DNA of 64,000 nucleotides from Clostridium sp. 12(A) (GTDB lineage: Bacteria > Bacillota > Clostridia > Lachnospirales > Lachnospiraceae). The notes beneath the pieces were generated by a model. That model was given only the letters and a program-made list of their open reading frames with translations, did not search any database and was not told where the DNA came from. Below, piece by piece: positions 60,369 to 64,000 of this stretch. The stretch's first letter is position 1. Each line of letters starts with the position of its first letter. The stretch spans positions 2,837,501-2,901,500 of the forward strand of contig JAGI01000002.1 of NCBI GenBank assembly GCA_000526575.1. The letters run 5' to 3'. Both the position numbers and the translations under genes were made by a program.

Positions 60369-61631
60369 TTATTCCACCTCCGTACAGATCACGATTTTTT
60401 TAAGCTCTGGAAATTCACTTAAGCTTTCCTTCTTTATAATCACCTGTTCCATCTCACCAGGTGCCAGCACCCGTTTCTTTTTGTGGGATACCCGCTTCCC
60501 GTCGTAATAGACACTGATGTAACGATCCTTATAAACATCAGCCACACGGAACCTTACGGTGATCTGATCTTTCATGTGCTCTATATCAAGCCTTTGAGGT
60601 ACGGTATAACGAACCCCTTGTTCCGCCGCTATTTCCACAAAATCAGTCCTGGTTCTCTGCCCAACCGTTACAAAGGAAGCCGCACTGACACCTGCCATGG
60701 CTGCCTCTTCCGATACATAGTCAACAAGGTCATGGACATGAAGTACGTTGCCGCAGGCAAAAATGCCTTCCGTGCTGGTCTCCAGGCTGTCATCTACCAG
60801 TGGCCCCGAAGTCACAGGGTTTAAATCTACCCCGGCACTTCTGGAAAGCTCATTTTCCGGCAAAAGGCCAACGGAAAGCAGTAAGGTATCGCAGCTTATG
60901 GTTTCCTCTGTCCCTGGAATTGGCCTGCGGTTTTCATCTACTTTCGCTAGGGTGACACCGGTGACCCGTTCTTTTCCCTGAATATCCACTATGGTGTGGC
61001 TTAATTTCAGTGGAATTCCATAGTCATCAAGGCACTGGACAATATTTCTCTTTAAGCCGCCGGAATATGGCATCAGCTCTGCCACCACCTTTACCTTGGC
61101 TCCCTCTAAGGTCATACGTCTTGCCATAATCAGGCCGATATCACCGGAACCAAGAATGACCACTTCCTTTCCTACGGTTTTGCCTTCCATGTTCACAAAG
61201 CGTTGGGCAGTTCCTGCGGAATAGATTCCTGCCGGGCGGTAGCCAGGTATGTTTAAGGCTCCTCTTGGACGCTCTCTGCAGCCCATGGCTAAGATGATGG
61301 CACGTGCCTTAATCACCGTAAGACCTTCTTCCCGGTTTATTAAGGTCACTTCTTTGTCCTTATTAATATCGAGTACCATGGTATTTAAAAGATAAGGGAT
61401 GTTCTCAGCTTCTACCATATCAATAAAGCGGGCGGCATATTCCGGGCCGGTCAGCTCTTCTTTAAAGGTATGAAGCCCAAAACCGTTGTGAATGCACTGG
61501 TTTAAGATTCCTCCTAAGACTCCGTCCCTCTCCAGAATGAGGATATCTTTGATCCCTTCTTTTCTGGCGGCAACGGCTGCTGCAAGGCCTGCAGGACCTC
61601 CTCCTATGATTACAATGTCATGCTCTCTCAT
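60369..61631 (-). CDS. FAD/NAD(P)-dependent oxidoreductase of the glycerol-3-phosphate operon
   Basis: 420 residues. The FAD motif IVIIGGGPAGLAAAV opens the protein, a second nucleotide motif VVILGSGDIGLIMARR lies in the middle, and FACGNVLHVHDLVD is the C-terminal FAD contact. I chose the ATG at 61631, which follows GGGAGG and overlaps the dehydrogenase gene by 14 bases. A longer reading runs 49 residues into that gene without support. It probably accepts electrons from the GlpA-type enzyme. Confidence 0.9.
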   Translation of the reverse strand: MREHDIVIIGGGPAGLAAAVAARKEGIKDILILERDGVLGGILNQCIHNGFGLHTFKEELTGPEYAARFIDMVEAENIPYLLNTMVLDINKDKEVTLINREEGLTVIKARAIILAMGCRERPRGALNIPGYRPAGIYSAGTAQRFVNMEGKTVGKEVVILGSGDIGLIMARRMTLEGAKVKVVAELMPYSGGLKRNIVQCLDDYGIPLKLSHTIVDIQGKERVTGVTLAKVDENRRPIPGTEETISCDTLLLSVGLLPENELSRSAGVDLNPVTSGPLVDDSLETSTEGIFACGNVLHVHDLVDYVSEEAAMAGVSAASFVTVGQRTRTDFVEIAAEQGVRYTVPQRLDIEHMKDQITVRFRVADVYKDRYISVYYDGKRVSHKKKRVLAPGEMEQVIIKKESLSEFPELKKIVICTEVE

Positions 61632-63078
61632 TAGCTGCGCCTCCCTCTTCTCTTTCAAGCATATTGGAACCTGGCCGGTTCTTACAGATGTCTTCAATGT
61701 CTCTGCCAGTCTCTCTTGCCAGAATTTCCATGGTCTTAGGCCCGCAAAATCCTGCCTGACACCGTCCCATACCGGCACGTACCCTGCGCTTGATTCCGTC
61801 TAAGGAAACAGCTCCCAGAGTACGGGTAATGGAATCTACGATTTCTCCTTCACTGACGCCTTCACAGCGGCAGATAATGGTACCGTATCTTGGATCTTCC
61901 TTAATTAACTTACTCCGTTCTTCCAGAGTCAGCTTTCTTGTATCAATGATTCCCTTGCGGACAGGGTTAAAGTCAGCTTTCTTTTTTGCGCCGGCTTTCT
62001 CTGCCACCAGTTTTGCCACATAGACTCCAATGGCAGGAGCGCTGGTAAGCCCTGGGGATTCAATGCCAGCGGCATCAAAAAATCCATGAGCATCTTTTAC
62101 TTCTCCAATAACGAAATCATTGCCTGCCTCATGAGCTCTTAAGCCGGAAAAGGAGATGATGACCTGGCGAAATGGGATGTTCTTAACGCCGAATGCTGCC
62201 TTTGTTAAAATATCAGAAAGCTCCCCTGCCGTAGTGCTTACATCTTCCTTGCTTTCCACATCAGAAGCTGTAGGCCCGGCAAGAAGGTTTCCGTGAACCG
62301 TAGGAGTGACAAGGACTCCTTTTCCCATCTTTCCGGGAAGCTGGAAAATCGTGTGGGATACATGGGTTCCTGCTTCTTTATCAAGAAGAAGGTAATCTCC
62401 CTTTCTAGGGATAATGGTGAGCTTTTCTTCACTGACCATGTTGTGGAACTCATCTGCATATACGCCAGCCGCATTGATGACGTATGTGGCATGGATGATT
62501 CCTTCATTTGTCGTTAGATCATAGCCCTCAGAGGTCTTTTCAATGCCAGTTACCTCTGTGTTTAAAAGAAATTCCACTCCGTTGTCACAGGCATTTTCAG
62601 CCAGGGCAATGGTAAGACCAAACGGACAGACGATGCCGCCAGTCGGCGCATAGAGTGCCCCTACCACCTGTTCTGTAACATTAGGCTCCATCTTACGGAC
62701 TTCATCTCCCGACAGGATAGAAAGCCCTTCTACACCGTTTTTAACCCCTTTTTCGTAGAGTTCCTGTAAGCCCTTCCTATCCTCTTCTGAAAAACAGAGA
62801 ACAAGGGAACCATTCTTAATAAAGGAAAAATCAAGCTCCTTAGAAAGTTCTTCCATCATGCGATTGCCTTCCAGGTTAAACTTTGCTTTTAAGGACCCTG
62901 GGTATGCGTCAAATCCCGCATGGACGATGGCACTGTTTGCCTTTGACGTACCGGAACAGACATCCTCCTCCCGATCCGCCACACAGATTTTCATGTCATA
63001 ACGGGCCAGCTCTCTTGCGATTGCCGATCCGATGACACCGCCGCCGATAATTGCCGCATCGTAATGCATTTCCTTCAT
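61618..63078 (-). CDS. glpA: Glycerol-3-phosphate dehydrogenase, GlpA type with C-terminal [2Fe-2S] domain
   Basis: 486 residues. The FAD motif AAIIGGGVIGSAIAREL is at the N-terminus, the DAO-type catalytic domain follows to about 380, and a BFD-like cysteine domain closes it (CRCEGVSEGEI, then RCQAGFCGP). It oxidises glycerol-3-phosphate to dihydroxyacetone phosphate. The ATG at 63078 follows GGAGGA; a longer reading would add 11 leader residues. The terminator hairpin just upstream is the expected GlpP control point. Confidence 0.92.
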   Translation of the reverse strand: MKEMHYDAAIIGGGVIGSAIARELARYDMKICVADREEDVCSGTSKANSAIVHAGFDAYPGSLKAKFNLEGNRMMEELSKELDFSFIKNGSLVLCFSEEDRKGLQELYEKGVKNGVEGLSILSGDEVRKMEPNVTEQVVGALYAPTGGIVCPFGLTIALAENACDNGVEFLLNTEVTGIEKTSEGYDLTTNEGIIHATYVINAAGVYADEFHNMVSEEKLTIIPRKGDYLLLDKEAGTHVSHTIFQLPGKMGKGVLVTPTVHGNLLAGPTASDVESKEDVSTTAGELSDILTKAAFGVKNIPFRQVIISFSGLRAHEAGNDFVIGEVKDAHGFFDAAGIESPGLTSAPAIGVYVAKLVAEKAGAKKKADFNPVRKGIIDTRKLTLEERSKLIKEDPRYGTIICRCEGVSEGEIVDSITRTLGAVSLDGIKRRVRAGMGRCQAGFCGPKTMEILARETGRDIEDICKNRPGSNMLEREEGGAANERA

Positions 63079-63121
63079 GTTTTCTCCTCCATATGCCCAA
63101 TGAATATTCATTTTAGAATGT

Positions 63122-63171
63122 AAAAAAGAGCAAGGAAAATAAACGGATTAATCCGTGTTATCTCCTTACTC
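63122..63171 (-). promoter_or_regulatory. Leader terminator between glpK and glpA, likely GlpP antitermination target
   Basis: A hairpin of about 20 pairs (63128-63171) runs GAGCAAGGA/TCCTTACTC at the base to ACGGA/TCCGT at the tip, with one or two mismatches. It is followed leftwards by TTTTTT, about 45 bases before the glpA start. Position and form match the B. subtilis glpD leader terminator. Confidence 0.75.
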
Positions 63172-63240
63172 TCTCGTCTCAAAGGTTTGTTATTTAATTA
63201 ATTTCATGCTATCACAGGTAAGACCAGGTGTCAAGTGTTT

Positions 63241-64000
<760 letters not shown>

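Noticed and set aside
61632-61778. Longer N-terminus for the FAD/NAD oxidoreductase
   Set aside because: It would overlap the conserved cysteine domain of the dehydrogenase gene, has no Shine-Dalgarno, and places 49 unrelated residues before the FAD motif; the ATG at 61631 has GGGAGG.

Overview
The window looks like a chromosomal segment of an endospore-forming, strictly anaerobic Lachnospiraceae-type Clostridium (cluster XIVa, Lacrimispora/saccharolyticum-like). This is inferred from Firmicutes sporulation synteny (spoIIE, yabP, yabQ, spoVT), rubrerythrins in place of catalase, strong AGGAGG ribosome binding sites, a glycyl radical enzyme and a moderate G+C content. I see no rRNA, tRNA, CRISPR array or insertion sequence. 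Many starts below were moved to an internal ATG or GTG that sits behind a clear Shine-Dalgarno sequence.

Layout. 1-1973: a GH13 amylase-family enzyme (3' end outside the window). 2243-18154: a housekeeping and sporulation block read leftwards, in the classic order pth-mfd-spoVT ... mazG-hup-yabO-yabP-yabQ-divIC-spoIIE-tilS-hpt-ftsH. It is interrupted by a rightward MBL-fold secreted protein and followed by a rightward FAD oxidoreductase. 18250-19560: an AT-rich islet with a secreted protein of unknown function and a small membrane protein. 19671-27797: HAD phosphatase, xpt, a secreted trigger-factor-like lipoprotein, M18 aminopeptidase, dtd, a membrane glycerophosphodiesterase, a small alarmone synthetase and an S1 protein. 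27974-33555 (rightward): PHP phosphatase, LysR regulator, perR with two oppositely arranged rubrerythrins under matching 7-1-7 operators, and a LytTR two-component system. 33720-39632: GtrA-like protein and two GH3 glycosidases, one with its domains in reversed order.

39784-58090 is the main accessory system: a glycyl-radical-enzyme bacterial microcompartment (GRM) locus, most like the B12-independent 1,2-propanediol (or glycerol) dehydratase type. One leftward operon encodes the dehydratase, its SAM-dependent activase, five shell proteins (PduB-like trimer, three BMC-H including one with a long acidic tail, and one EutN/PduN pentamer), two CoA-acylating aldehyde dehydrogenases, an S-adenosylmethionine synthetase, PduL, an iron alcohol dehydrogenase and a flavoprotein-like unknown. 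After a hairpin come a PocR-domain sensor and an AraC-type response regulator. Flanking genes add a divergent GlcG/PduO-C protein with a likely encapsulation helix, acetate kinase and a polytopic membrane protein. Inferred pathway: diol to aldehyde (radical dehydratase); aldehyde to acyl-CoA (PduP) with NADH recycled by the alcohol dehydrogenase; acyl-CoA to acyl-phosphate (PduL); acyl-phosphate to acid plus ATP (AckA). MetK would supply SAM to the activase.

58346-64000: glycerol catabolism. glpK (5' end outside the window), a GlpA-type glycerol-3-phosphate dehydrogenase, an FAD/NAD oxidoreductase and a DUF1667 protein form one unit. glpP with an FAH-family hydrolase forms the next. A terminator hairpin between glpK and glpA is the probable GlpP antitermination target.
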